DNA of 64,000 nucleotides, from NCBI GenBank assembly GCA_013396655.1, contig WBMV01003161.1:2416059-2480058 (forward strand), read 5' to 3'. The notes beneath the pieces are model-generated. The model did not search any database. It had not been told where the DNA came from and saw nothing but the letters and a program-made list of their open reading frames with translations. Positions 1 through 14,700 of this stretch are shown here, in pieces; positions within the stretch are counted from its first letter, which is position 1; the number at the start of each line of letters is the position of its first letter. Source of the DNA: Campylorhamphus procurvoides (taxonomy: Eukaryota; Chordata; Aves; Passeriformes; Dendrocolaptidae). Both the position numbers and the translations under genes were made by a program.

Positions 1-2573
1 GGTCCCTGGGCTGTGCCCCTGTGTTTTTAAACAGGGCTGATTTCAGCCTGTAACTGAAATATGTAAATACCAGACAGTAGAATAAATATTGATATTTTTG
101 CTATGTGAAAAGTAAATGGCCATAATTGATATCCCTCAGGAAAAGCACATTTGAAACTTGGAGCCTTTTTCCTTCCCTGCTGATTATCACAAATATATTA
201 AAAATGCTTTGCTGCTGGGAAGTGGGTTCATAACACTCTAGAAAAGAATTAACCACCCCCTGAATACGAAACATCCAAAGAGAAAAAAGCCTGTGAGAGG
301 ACGAGCACCAGCATAGACAGTGTCCAACTGGGATTAATTTTAAACTCTTACTGTATTTTTTAGTCCTGATATTCTGAATCATTCCTTTTCCCAAAAGGAA
401 GAGAAAAAAAACCAAAACCAAACCCCTAAAGGTACATGCAACAGGTCCTGTGCATATATGGCAACACAAGGATGCATTTTTATGGGAAAATCTTGGCTTA
501 TTTCTCATGCAGACTCTTCCTGGTTACCCAGGTGAAAAGGCAGCCAGCTCACAGCAGTTCAGCTTTGGGATTATCTTTCTGAGGCAATTAGACCTTCAGA
601 AAGCTTTATACTTTTTGATAGTATCTAAGTGCAAACTGATCATGGCTCCTATTTGCAACAGTGGCACTGGTGACAGGGAAGGTGACACAGACTTTCTATT
701 CCTATTTATACCCTCATCTACTGGATATTCAGAGCGCTGAACTCCTGCCTGTTTCATGCGCTTAATGAGAAATTCAGCACCTAAATCCAGCTCGTGTCTA
801 AGGCATTAAATCTTTGGCAAAGCCCTGAAATACCCAGGGACCCACGACCAGCGCTCCAAACCTCTGACAGCCCCAACTCTTCATCTGTCACAGGGCCAGC
901 GCCAGTGAGGCTCAGAGAGCCGTGTCACAGCATTTCATGTGGTTTTAAAAAGCCCAATTTGATATTGTAGAATAAGTGTTTCTATCCCTTCATTTTTAAC
1001 CCAAGCAAGATGCTGGCTGGCTGAGCATATCCTGCAGCATCAGGGACTTGGGCTGAGGATCTACTCCTGGAAATGCCTATTCTTAGCCTTACTATTAGCA
1101 TACAAATATTCTTTAATTGCCCAAGTCATGAGAGATTACCTCAGGCCATAAATCACCTCATCCTCCTATTAGCTTGAGTTTCTTTCTCCACTTGCATAAA
1201 ATTAACTACCATCATACAGTGGAATGCTGGGAATTTTAAAACACTTTTATCAATTAATATCAGTGTATTTTAATGCAATCGAAAGACCACTACGTTATGA
1301 TGTTTACAATTATTAGCTGTCAAAAATTGCTTTCAGGAGCAGTCACTTTAAATAAGGTGCAAATCAGATATGACAAGATTATCTAATGGCCTTCCATTTC
1401 AGTCTAGGTCCTGTATAAAACTGAGGTTTCAGTCCTCCAGGTAATGAAGGCAATAATCATACTGACTTAATTTCCAATATGGGAGCAGTACTGTGGATTT
1501 CACAGGCTGGAAGCTCCCAGCCATACCTCAGGTAAAGAACCCAGACCTCAGAAAGGGAAACTCCATTTTGAATGAACATTTAGTACTTTACCCACATAAT
1601 GGCAAATACTCCCAAGCTGTGAATTCAAAGCATTAGGGAAAAAAAACAAGTCTGAAAACAATCACGATCATCAATGGGTTTGTTGTCTTTTTAATAGTGG
1701 ACATTAAACAACAGCATGCTGTCCTAGTCCTAACATTTGCATGTGTGCCTGTAGCAATGTTAGTGGTTTGTTTTTCAGGGGACTTGCATATAACAAGAAC
1801 TTGTGTATTCTACCTTAATTTGGAAGACAGACTGCAAGGGAACACGATGTTTTACAAGTTAACAGTTCATTTAGTCTGGGATTTTCAATAATTCCGCTGA
1901 TTAGCACGCTAATGAGGTAGAGGGAAAAGCAAGGTTCAGAGATAAAAATGTGATGCAGCAGATTCAAGGTGATGACAAAGACATTATTTTCAGAAAAACA
2001 AGGATTCAAGGTATGCTTTCAGCAAGCAAGATGCTTAATAACTCCAAGCACTTTCTCATTTCCAGCAGACTCTGCTCTATACATCACTGTCTGACTTTTT
2101 AATGAGGAAAATCAAGTGATGAGTTTGTTAAGAAACAAAGGGAGTGAAAAACAGTTTTAATGAACAGCTCTGATTATTCTTTAAGCTTTCTCAGGAAGCT
2201 AATAATAAATTAATTTCAGATTTCTCAAAACTAAGGAAGATTTTGCTTGTGATGTGATCTTTAAATAATACTAAAAGCATAAATAAATATATTCCCTTAA
2301 GTATTATATACTAATGACGTTTCGAGCAGAAACTTAAAATACACAATAAAGAATTTACTTTCAGATAGACACTAAAATCAAGTTACCATGTTTCCAGCTG
2401 GGACAAATCAGTGCTGCTCCACTGCTGCCCATGAAGGTACATTGTTTTACACCCGGATCTGTCCCAAAAACTTTTATCCTTGAATAATTCAAGGGGACAG
2501 ATGTGAACAGAAAATCACGTCCTAACCAATTTGATGGAGGAAGAATACCAAAGGGTGCAAAAGTGTGTCTCAC
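1..2573 (-). other. ADAMTS9: Part of intron 29
   Basis: Sequence downstream of exon 29. I searched the minus strand for TSR signatures (CSxTCG, WxxxxW) with splice sites and found none. Nothing else is recognised; it is AT-rich. Confidence 0.8.
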
Positions 2574-2741
2574 CTGTCCCCAGTCTCCTGCTTTCCACTT
2601 CGGACATCTGCCCCCTCTGCATTTCTTTTGCACGTTGGGCTTAGCAAGGTGTTTGCAATACTCTTCTTCTACATGTCTCCCTTCCTTTGACAAACAGTAC
2701 ACACTGCGGTGCTTTTGGCCCCTTCCACAGGAGACAGAACA
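2574..2741 (-). CDS. ADAMTS9: ADAMTS9 exon 29: TSR11 body and TSR12 start
   Basis: A 168-base phase 0-0 exon (residues 1448-1503): [16 protein letters not shown], then [20 protein letters not shown] and WKAGDWGQ, the start of TSR12. The acceptor is TTTACAG and the donor CAG|GTGAGA. It is the last exon found; the chain continues beyond coordinate 1. Confidence 0.96.
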
Positions 2742-5700
2742 CTGTAAATATAAAGTAACAACAGATCAGCTTTCACACAGGGCTATCTGCACAGTCACAC
2801 AGGGGCCATGGCTATCCAGGGCATTTTCCTGCAACTGGACCAAAAAGCACATCCCAGGTCCCTGGCAGGCTACACAAAACTTGAGGTGGGTACAGAAGGG
2901 CAGCATTTAACCATTGGAAATGCTCCCATTTACACTTAATATTGCATGGTATTCTTGGTGAGAGCCCCCCAAAATGCCAATATCAAACCAGAAAAAGCAG
3001 CTGACATTCAGCAGGGCTAATAGGCTGGATTCCTGGCATTGCTCCAGCCCTTTCAAAGGAGCAGAGTCATCTTACAGGGATCAAGGCAGGAGCCCTCAGT
3101 ATCTACTTCGAAGAACTTGAAAGGAACCATTTCCATTTACCTTGGTACAAAGGGATGTCAAATGTTGGTAAATCAGGAGGCTAAAGTATGATATGCACCT
3201 TCACAGAGGGAAATAACTGCACAAAAGACAAGGCAGAAAAGTGTAGCCTTTCCATGTCCTTGGTACTAAAGCTTGTGTTTGTTTTACCACTGTAGACTGA
3301 CTTTTTTTTTTTTCCCACTGAACAGACCAAAACCAGGACATGCTCATCCTTAAGATTTATGCATTTTGAAAACAACTCAGAAGGTGGCAAGAAGGCAGAG
3401 CCTGGAGAATCAAAGCAAAAAGCAAACCAGCAGGTATGTTAGCTGCAAGCTTTGTAGTGAAGCAACTAATTTCAACCTCCCTCTGCAGGTTCACTGAACT
3501 TTTTCAAATGTGACCACTTCTGGCATGCAAACCCCAAGCAATTTCACTTTGATTTCAGATTAGTCTCCTCCAAAAGATTTAGGAATCAAAGGGGTCTGGA
3601 ATCACGACAAGAATTTAATATGACAGTTTCGTGTAGAACAAGCCTCTTACTCAGCATGCTGCACCCGGAGACTCAGCTTCAATTTCTTCATTACATGCTA
3701 TGTCATAAGCATACCCGTTTAATCCTTGAGTGCAAACACACTGTTTTAACCATCTCTTCATATAAAATGTTCTGCTTTCTTTTCAGAATGGAGGAAACAC
3801 ACAGAAATGAGGCTTCTACCTTCATTTTGGAGCCACTCCTTAAGTATATTTCCCAAGAAATGTACTACAGCTCAAGCTCTTCCCAGTCTATGAATACATT
3901 TGAAACCTAAAAAATTTATATATGTAGCAGCTGTGGAAGATCCATTAGAATTGAAATTGGCATAGACATTGACACCTGTGCATATTTTATATTAGAGCCC
4001 AATTTACAACTCATTCAGGCGACAAAGAACGAGCGAGAGAGCAGCAACTTGCTCCTGAATGGAAAAGGTCAGACCAGTGTGGAGAGAAATGGATGTAACT
4101 CTTAAAATCAGACACTGTTGCTTAAAAGTTTGTATAAATGATGCCCTGAAAATGGTTGTTTTCCTGCTGCAAGTGTGTTACAGATTAAGGAAAGACCGCT
4201 GAGGTCCCTTGTGATCAATAGGGTGTAAGCGCCATTAAGGATGCTCCTGTGAGAGGCTGCAGCAGAGACAGCTGCCTCTGAGTTTCCCTGAGCCCAGATC
4301 CAATTTCAAGAGAGGCCAAAATCCCAATGAGTACCATTCAATCTTGCACTGAGAAATAGAGGAAATGCTGTCCCTTGTAATAAAATAAAACTTCCACAAG
4401 TTACCCAGGTCCATAAACTTCACTTTTTTTTTCCTTTAGTATCAACAGAAAAAAATATCGAGCTAATGCTATCTTATTTTTATAAGCCTTCAAATTACAT
4501 CAGAAGTTCATTTTTTCATTCTCTTCCCAGGCAACAAACATCAGTAAGAAGGAAATGTCAAATCTTAGCAAACACAGCTGTAAACTTGTAATACTTTATC
4601 CATTTACTATCTTTGGACTAAAGACCAACACTGATACATAGGCAAAAATTCAAGTGCTCCTCGGTAAGTGTTTTCCTTCCTGGTTGATGCCATTTTATTG
4701 TGACAGCCAAAGCTAAAGAGTAGATTTACAGCCTTGATCAGGACTTTGTCTTGCCCCACATCCCAAGCTGGTACAGCCTAGAGCATTCCTTAATTTAAAA
4801 AATACATTGGATCCATTACCTATCCTAAAGCAAGACTAACCCCATTGTGCAACAATGCAAGCACATCTCTGAGGACCTGAAGCTGATTGATAAACATTTG
4901 ATATCACAAATGGTGCTAGTCATTTCCAAAATTATTATTCCCCTTCTACAAAATGCTTAGCTTTGGCGTGGAGCCTGGTTCTGACATTTATCTCACGATC
5001 CCATGATCAAACAACAAGTCTGCATGCATACCTCGGTGCACTCAGAGGTTGAGGCATAATTTGCCTAATTTTGTTAATACTTGAATGTAATTCCCAAGAT
5101 GCTGGAATTAATCATTTCTATGTCTGCCTTTAATATAAATCAAAGTTAGGCAGCTGTGCATTTTCAGATCTAAACCACCCGTTTGCTTTCATGCACATTT
5201 GAGTTATGATCTCATTTGCACTGACAGAAAAGTTGGATAATCTAATGTAACCAAGTATCAGAGACTGAAAATTCCTTTGCAAAGAGTCTACTTCATAACT
5301 GCCATCTAATTCATCTCAGGTATTTTCAGCTTTTATCTGGCACGTACATTTTAAGCATATGTGAGCCACATGCAAAGAATAATTTAATAGTGGGCTTCAT
5401 CTCAGTGCCACGTGAGTCAGGGAAGGGCTACACCAGCTACCAACATCGCCTCATCTATTTTGGACCCTGGAGAAACTTCATTTCATTATCAGGACTCTTC
5501 ACTGCTGCAAACGTTGCTGCTGATTATGGTATCTATCAATACCAGTGCCACAGTGAGGTAAGTTCGAACCTTGCCTTCCTTAAAACATTTGACTGGCACA
5601 GACAAAAATCACTCCCTTTATACTTCTCTTTCCTTTTCTTGATTTCTCTCCTTTCCCCCACCCCCTATAGAAGATGCTCCCAAGTGCTGGGGACAGACAG

Positions 5701-8700
5701 GTGGCTCTCTGTGGAACAGCAGCCTCATCCAAGGCTCTTCACAGTCCACAGAAAAACTTCCACTGGTTTTAAGCACCTCTGAAGGCGTAGCCAGGTACTG
5801 TATTGTTTTTTTCCCCTCTAAGCGGCTTCCTAGAGTGAGGATCACTTGTGCATACCCGTGGTCACCCACCTCTGCCTACAATCCTGTGGGAAAATTGCTC
5901 TGAAAGGCTGTTTCCAGCCTGTGAGTGAAGCACAACAGCAAATAGCACTCCTGGGTGAGCCTGGGAGGACAGCCAGGCACGGAGAAGGGTGTGAAAACAA
6001 CACATTGTGGTGTTTCTATAAAAAATCCACCAAAATGTTTGTGGCACATAAAATAATAGAGGGATACTATTTCAAAAAATCAACTATAGCCATCACACTA
6101 AAACTCTACCAAACTTTCCTCTTGTTATTATCTTTGTTATCTCCCAAACCCACCACAGTCACACCTGGTACTTTCCAGGGAGAGCAAAAACAAAAGGACT
6201 TTCCTAAGAGCATTAGGATCAAAGCATTCAGCACAGATTTAAGGGGTTTATATTTATTGCATGATTAGTGTTGTTAACATGCCAAGAACTAGAGATTGGC
6301 ATGCTGCTGATTTTTTCAAATAAGTATACTGCCTAGTTTAAATAAATGAAAGAAAATAGTTTAAATAAATATGACAAAAATATTTCCATATCAACTGTTT
6401 TCATAAAGGTCAGAACACGATGCTAAATATCTCCTGCAATGCCTTGCTCTGCTCCAGCACAAAGAAAAGCTTGTGCTTTTGTTTCCACAAAAAATTTGTT
6501 TTCTCTTTCAGAGTTCAGGAACGACAACAATCATTATGGTTTACCAAGTACGTGCAAATTGCTTTAAAACAACTCTTACTGCATTTCCTACTCCTATCAT
6601 TTGCAAGATGAGGGTACATCTTGTTCATTAAGACCTCTCTGAAACAGAAAGGCTGCTACTTGATTCAGTGGGCTGGTAGCAGGGAACAAACAGAGTATGT
6701 AGCCCAAAAGCTCTTAAATATTTATACAAAATTTCGGGCTGGTTGAGACCAGTTTCTGACCCTCTTGCAGGAGACCATGACCTGCTCTTCTGCACTGGGA
6801 GCTCATGCTGACAGGCTGAGGGCTGGGAACGAGGTCAGTCCAGCACCCAAAGGTCTCAGCAGCCTTGGGCACAAGTGAGCAGATCTTGGTGAGGAGGGGG
6901 CAGTGCAGAGCAATCAAGGAGAAATGGAATGACTCTACTTCTTGTAAACTGCATTGAAGGGACAGCTCAACACAGGGCAGAGATATATCCCCAGCAAGAA
7001 CCTGGGTACACTCTCCCCTAGAAGTAAAAACGTTTCAGAAAATGCTGTCAGACCACTTTTCAGGCCCACCTTGCATCAGCCGACGATTTGGGAGGTATTT
7101 GAGATAATGAATGCAAGCTGTGGTGATCACCAAATGAATTCCCAAAGATAGGTATGCTCCGATAGCTCACCAACGCAGGGCTGGGGGCTGGGAAGAATTA
7201 AGACTAAAAATGGCTTTATCAGATTCTGCCAGGAGCAACTTTTTGGAGGAAATTAAAATCAATCCTTCTAGGTTTAGATTTCCCACATTAAGGCTTATAG
7301 GGAAAGTAAGCAGTCATAACTAAGCCCTGGTTCATCCTCTCCAACAATCTGAGACAAAACACATGCTGGATGAAATAAAGCAGAAAAGCAACAGAGCCCT
7401 ATGGTGTTTTACACCCCCTTTCCATGAGGGCTGTGCTCCTGGATATCAGCAAACTTCTCCAGCTATGAGCAGAGCTCAACAATGCACCTTCATAGCTACC
7501 TCTCAGCATCGTATTAGTCTGTATCAGCTCTTACTACAACTTACACTGCTGCTGTCAGATGCTGAAACCACAGCCCTGTGACCTCTGCACTTCTGAAGTC
7601 TCCTGAGCACAAAGGACATTGGTAGACACACCACCAAGGAAAGCTTGGATCCTTCCTCACCAGTTGAACAGCAAGGTATTTCAGCAGGTAACTCCCTCGG
7701 CTTTAAGGAGACAAGCAACAAGCTTAATGCAAGAGTGCAGCACTTCAGAAAACGTTTAGGAAATATCTTTTGCTGCTTTGAAGCCCTGTTCCTTCCACTG
7801 ATCTGTTTTAGCGTGGTCTCACGCCTGGCTGCATCAGCATGGTGAGAATTCCGTGTCCATGGGGTGGGAACATGTGCAGGGCAGGAGTCACCCACCTTGG
7901 CTTTCCTTTCCTGACAAACTGTGGAGCCATACCTTAACACACTCAAGGGTGTATGGTCATGGTGATTTTAGCTGGTACATGGCCAGGAAATACATGTGAT
8001 TTTTGTACATTTAAAAGGGAAGAGGGGTCTCTGCATTCAAGGGAGGGCAAATGGACCAAAGACCTGAGCAAAACACACTAAAGTGCCACACTGCAGTTTA
8101 AAGGAGGCTTTGGAAATGTTTAAGCCATGCTGACTGCCCAGAGAAATGGGATGATTAAAAAAACCCCCATGAACATTAGGGATTTTGGAATGTGTAGTCA
8201 GAGGATGTTTGTAAGCATTGTCCAGAACCCCTGTGGAAGTGCCCTGAGGAGCCGTCCTGGAGCTGGAGGACAGCCCTTGGTACACACAAGAGCAGGCTTT
8301 GCCCCAGTGTCCCCACGGAGCACTCCTTGCCCCCGGCACAGGCAAGAGGGAACATCCATGCTGGCCTGCCCTGTCTCTGCAGTGCTCACAGGGTCTCCAT
8401 CCTACAGCAGCTCTGTTCTCAGCTCTGAGGGGAGGCACAGAGCTTCCCAAGGGATTATCTGCAAATGGGAGAAATGAAACAGTCCACTAAATCTTTGCCT
8501 TTCCACTCCCAAACTCAGCTGCAGGGACTGGTGAGTGACCTTGGATGATCTCTTAACACATTAAAAACCAACCAAACAAAACCAAACACACAAAAAAACC
8601 AAACAGAAAGGAAAATTGCTCAAAGAAAAGGGTCCAACTTGATGTGTTGCTGCAGCAGAGGGAAAAGGCTGATGTGTCTGGAGCCCATTCCCCCAGCACA

Positions 8701-11700
8701 GATTGCCCAGCGGAAAGAAATGTTCTTGGGCTCTCTAACTCCTGCACAATTTAAAGCCCTGAGCACCGAAGTCAATACCATAATTTCCCTGAGTTGGGAA
8801 ACCTTGCAAGATATATGGGAAAAAAGAGGCAACTGCAGTAGGAGAAGCCATGCATCTCCTCTTCTGCAGCATCCACCTAGTAAATAACACCTTCTGCCCC
8901 CACCTTTCCCCTGCCCTGTTGTCACACAATGTACAAAGACTTCACCAGGTACAGAAATCAGCAGGGCTGTGAGCACACAGAGCTGCCCTAAAAGCTGCAT
9001 CCCTGCCCCTCTCCACACTATTTACCTTGGACAACAAAAAAGCAAAAGCTCCCTTACAGCCACTGCAGGTCTCTCCAGGGAGGGAGGTGTTAGATGCCAT
9101 TTTCTCAAATTAGGAGATGTGTGAGCTACCCAAGTGCACCAGTATAATGGGATGTGGAAGGCACTGATGAAGCCCATTTTCCATGCTGTGGCACTTTCAG
9201 AAAAGTACCAATTGAAGCAGCAAGGCTCCTCAGCTAACTGACACTTCATATTTTTAGTGAAAAGTTGTATTATAATGCCATTTAGATATTCCGTGCAAGA
9301 ACAGGACTTCTTCATGTCAGATGGAGTCAAACACAAAAGTAAAGAGCTCTCCAAAGAACATCAGGCCTCTTTCACAGGTGTGGATCACACCAGGGGGTTG
9401 CAGGAGCATGGAGCTGCTGCTTGCTCCCCAGTTTTATAAAGAAAAATCTTGGCTTAATGTACTAGGGATAAATACTCTCAGCCTGCACACGGTCTTGGGC
9501 ATCAGACAGATTTTCATCCATACTGCTGGCTCATTCGCCTCCCCTGCGAGCTAGTAAAATTAAAACATGAATAGAGCATTGCATGCCTTTGGAACAGGAC
9601 TGACTATATCATTTTTCCTTAATAGCTGCACAAATCAGGCACTTTGAAAGTTAGAAACACAGTAAATCTCTTTGTGCTTAGTGTCCCTCATCATTATATA
9701 TCCTTGTTTCTAAATCCCTAGGATCTGAGCAGCTGCACTTATTGCAGTGTGGGGGATACAGCATGACTCTAGAATATGGGCAAAACCACACAGATTTCTC
9801 AATGCCCAGCTCAGGGATCTGCCTGAAGATGCTCAGCTTCACAACTCATCCCTGAAAGTGTGTTACTGCTCCAAAATGTCCCCTGCAGTCTAATGCACAC
9901 TGTGATTCCTGCACTCAGAGCCAGTGCTTTGGGAGACAAATGTTCCCAGCAATTGTCCTTTTAATGTATTGCTTTATTTTTCCTGTGTGTGTGAGAGTGT
10001 GTGCAGGTATAAGAGGTCTGCAGGCTTTATGGAGCCAGCAGCCATGGATGGGCCACCCAGGACATGAAGACTGAATCAGGTCATCACTGAACAGCCGCCT
10101 CACCACTTGTCTGAGTTCAGGCCAGCCATGCACAGCCTAGAAAATGACCATTTAGTTGAGAAAACGTGTAAGAGGAGATGTAAAAAGGTAACCACAGAGG
10201 CACACCAAGTGCAGCCAAACAGCCACTGCACTTCTTTGGCAGGAGAGAAGCATTTTACAATAAATTAGGACAGATGCACGGGTTGGTAAGAAACATCAGT
10301 GAAATGTAATGAAGTTACCTGCTCTGAGTGGGAAGGTGCCCTGAGAAACTTAGGCAAAAGATACACCATCTGGGGATGGAGGGAAGAGAAGATTTTCAAG
10401 ATACAAGAAAATAACCTTCCTGAGTCTAACCACTGGTCTGTCCTAGCAGTAGCAACAGGACAGGCTAATGAAGGAGAGCAGATGAGATTCTCTGCAGCTC
10501 ATTTCCCTCCTACTTCCCCAGCATTTAGTCATCGGATTAGGGAGTCCTTTTACTTCTCCATCAGACTAAAACACCCTCAATTTAACCATCAGGTCAGATC
10601 ACAAGGGGTACAAAGGCCAACAGGGGCTTTCAAGGGAGAAGTGTGGATTGCAACAGCTGAGCTTTAAGTTGCAGGAAATCAGTCCTGTGAAGAGTGGGTC
10701 CAGAAAATCAATGTTAAGCACACAATGGCCCAGGGTGATACCTCACCTGCAGTGTAGCAGACAGGCTTCCATGGTTGTTTTCCTGCTCACAGAGCGTCAA
10801 CACTCACAAAAAGGAGACAGAACTGATAGCGAAAGTATACCTATATAGTTCTCCTTATTTAAGCAGAAAGAGAAGTACCAATGAAAGATGGTGATGGCAG
10901 GCAAAAAGTAAAAATAGAGGAAAATAAAAATGGGAGATTTTAGGGTAGCAAGAGAGGAATAGAGTGATGTGCCTCTACCAGGCAGCTGGGTACCACTGGC
11001 TTCACCCAGCTGTGAGTGGCTTGGAGCCACCAGCTGTGGTCTGAGCCTTAACAGGAACAGTGGGCACTGGGCTGAGGAAAGAGATGCATGAGTATCCATC
11101 ACCACTGCCTCAGAGGAGCAACAGGCAGACACTCTTCACACAAAAACCCCAACTGCATTTACCCTCTGAGACAAGCTCTGAGAAGGCCACGAGGCACAAA
11201 CAGGTGAATTCCCAATTATGGCCCAGGGATGTGCAGTTTTGGAGGGTGCCTGAAGCTGGGCACTGGTGGTGGGATGCTCTGGATGAGTGTCATGCAGCAG
11301 GGAGTACAGGAAAGGGTCTAGTTTGCTTTTATAAACAAAACCAGAAAGGCTGCACTGTCAAAGGCCTATTTTTGACTGGGGAACCAAAGCAGACAACTTC
11401 TTGCCTTTCATCAGCACAGTGAACTGGCAGTCCCTGGAGTCAGTCGGTCTGCGAGATCCTAAAGGGGAGGCAGCCAGGAACCCAAGAGGGACAACAGCCC
11501 TGGTGGGCCAGCCTAGGCATGCAGTAAACAGCTCCAAGACACGGACAGCTTCAGACAGATGTCTGGGGATATCTATAGGCTACCAACCCCTCATTTTGGT
11601 CAGGATCAGCTTTATTAAATCTATTTCTACTTGCCTTCTAAAGGCATGCAGGCCACCCAGTGCATCTCTCTTCCTGGGTTATGGGTGCTGGGGCTATACG

Positions 11701-14700
11701 TGCAGCCTTCCTCTACTGCAGTAGAGCCCCCACGGGTCTCAAGGTAGGCCTGTTTTTATTAGTTTTCTGATAATACCTGGCACTATAGAGAAATAGACTT
11801 GCTGTCGCAGTCTCTGAGCCCAAACCTTCTTTGTTATGAATGAAGGACAGAAAAAGCAACGTGAATCACTGAGTGACTGAAGAGTTTAGTGTGCCTATCA
11901 TTTCATTTTCAAGGATGGCTTTGTTATTGCAAAACATGTGTAAAGAATCACGCAGCAGCTCAGTAATGCTGCTGTCACAGCAAATCCATTTTCTGCAGAA
12001 GAGAGGAAGGGAACAGCAGAGTTATATATACTTGCAACCAAATCTGTCCCTGGTTATCACTTCTGCCTTAGCAAGAGCTGACATCCTGCCTGCTAAGAAC
12101 GCTATCAGAACAACGGCACAGAGAATATTGCTGTTGAACAGCCTATTTTCAACCAGCTGCATGGGGAAGGCATTTTGTAAACAACATGTTTGGACTTTGA
12201 CAGAATTAAATACAAATAACGTGAAGTTTCCACTGACACCAATTTTAAGATTAAAATTCCTGAGTGCCAGCTGCCTGACACAGATGTTGGCCAGGCAGTT
12301 CTTCAACTTCCCACACAGTTCAGAATCCCTTTGCTGCTATCATGTCCCTGGGTGCAGCCAAAGAGCCCTGCAAAGCCATCAATGCCACCAGCTTCCTGCC
12401 AAGGGGATACAGCAACACTGTCCAAGCCCAAATCTGCACGCACATCCACAAAAACAGAGTTTGGAGCTTAGCCAGTTAATACTGTAATTATTTTACATTA
12501 AGCTTCCAATACTTCATTAGAGCAAAAGGCCCTCAAAGATTATGATATCAGCATCTATGGGATAAGCTGGGAAGGACACACTGCTGTTCTGCAGGCACTA
12601 AGAGCTACACAACCACTGCATCAGCAGCTCAAACTTTAGATACCCAAGAGTGACAAGTACTTGACAAAGACTACTTTTAAAATTATAATACTTTTAAGGA
12701 AAAAACAACCTAAAAACCCACCCACCTGTTATACACAGTTCAAAGTCAAATGATCACTGTCCCAGTGCAGTGAAGCCCAAATTGTTTTACCTCATCTGTG
12801 CTCGTTTCCTGACTCGAAAAGAATGAGAAGCCCACAACAAGTTAATTCAGCATGATTCATAAATTTTATCAGGATACAGTTGGATATTAAGGCAAACTCA
12901 AAGCTTCGGAGATTACTGCAAGAAGCAAATCTGCTCCAAGAGAAGTGTTTTAAATGAGGTTATGGGTATATTTTATATATATGGTATATATATATGGGTA
13001 TACATATTAAAAACCAGCCTCAGGTTTTATGTGAAGCAATGGGCAATTCTCTCTGTGATCATCTCTCTCATCCTGCAGAACATGGTAAGATTTCCTCTCG
13101 GTATTTGAGAGTATGTATGGAGACCTGCATTCATACCATAAGGCATTCAGAGGAGAAAAAACACTCTCTGTATTCTGGTGACAATCTGTGCATGTTTTCT
13201 AAAGCATGGTTTTAATAAAAAGGTCAGTTCTATCACATGGTGTACAATTTTGTAGTGTGCAAATACATGTTCTTAAATAAGCAAGGAAATAAAAGTGTCA
13301 CCTTGTTTTAGTCCTCTTTGAACATACATTATAATGACAAGACATCTCACCAGTCTCCCGTTATAACATAGTCATTTACACACACAATCTATTTATCCAT
13401 TTAGTTACCTCTTCCAAACCTGGATTTAACCAGCCAGATAAAAATGGCTTGTTTACTGTATAAAATCCCAGTGGAATTTTGCCCAAGGACTGCAGGTTGG
13501 ACTCTTCAGACTCTCTCTGCTTTAATTTCTATGTATTTTATAGCACTAATTTCACTGACACTTGAGTAAAGCTAAGCCAGTCAGATGCTTGTGAGAAATT
13601 AGTTATCCAAACTTCATAATTCATACGCTTTTAACTGTGTTTGTTTAATTACTGAGAATAACAATTTCTGTTGGAGAACAAAGCAAGTAAAAGAAAAGCC
13701 AGTAAAAGATGGAACGTTGCAGTACCATTCCAGAAAATTTAGCAAAAATTACCAAAACTAAGTATATGATCTTAATTTAGCAAAAGACTCAAGAAATCAT
13801 TATACAAATTCATTTTTGATTACATTCTACTTGTCTTTAATTTTCACTGTTTGACATTAACATTAGACATCATAAAGGTATGCAACATTTATATAAAATT
13901 AAATAACAATATTGGAAAAATAAATACACTTTTACATAAATACATAAATCCATACTGCTGAAAAGTTTCAGCTAATACTATACTCTTGTTTCAAAAGTGA
14001 CCAAAAAAATATGGCAGTGACACTCCATCCCAACAGATGAAGTATGTACAGCTACAGAATGATGTTTGCAACCAATGACAGAGCTAAAGCAAATCCAGGT
14101 GACACCACACTACAGACAAAGAATTTGGCCGTTACTACCTACAGTAGTAGCACGAGGTAGACATACACATGGAGTGTTCTGCTGGAGGGACACGAAGCCC
14201 TGTGGACCTCACAGATACTTTTCAGTCTTCAAACATTTCTGGGGTCCCCTGTGTCAGAGCCCAAGGACACCTCGGTGAATAAGACTGAAAAATCAGGTCA
14301 CTTTGTGGCAACGACTGGGGCTCAGCCCTGCAGCCCCTTCCCCTGTAGAGGCCAAGGGCTGTGAGCCCTGCGGGCAGCTGGAGGAGATGCCACAGGCAGG
14401 ACAGGATGCCCCTGCCCTCCACCTGTCTGCCTGACATCCCACCTGCTCCCAGGAGAGCGAGCAAGGACAACCCACAGAGGTTAATATGACCAAGTCAAGT
14501 CAAGGGAATTTTTCCTGGGTGAAAAGAAAACAACCCAAAACCAAAGTAGAGGACTGCATCCTGTCTTTCCAGCAGCAAGGAGCAGGCATGGACCTGGCGC
14601 CTGCTCCTGACACAGTTGTGAAGAGGCTGAATGCTGAGTGACACCAGAGTGCAACACAACTCTGTCCACACCTTTGGTTCTTGCAAATGGTCCAGCACAG

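Noticed and set aside
2361..2573. Extension of exon 29 frame past its donor
   Set aside because: The frame stays open downstream of CAG|GTGAGA, but the sequence loses TSR cysteines and all similarity right at the donor, so this is intron read-through.
11873..12487. Plus-strand open frame of 204 codons in intron 28
   Set aside because: No recognisable domain or composition bias, no splice or promoter context, and no initiator support. It is a chance frame in a 13-kb intron.
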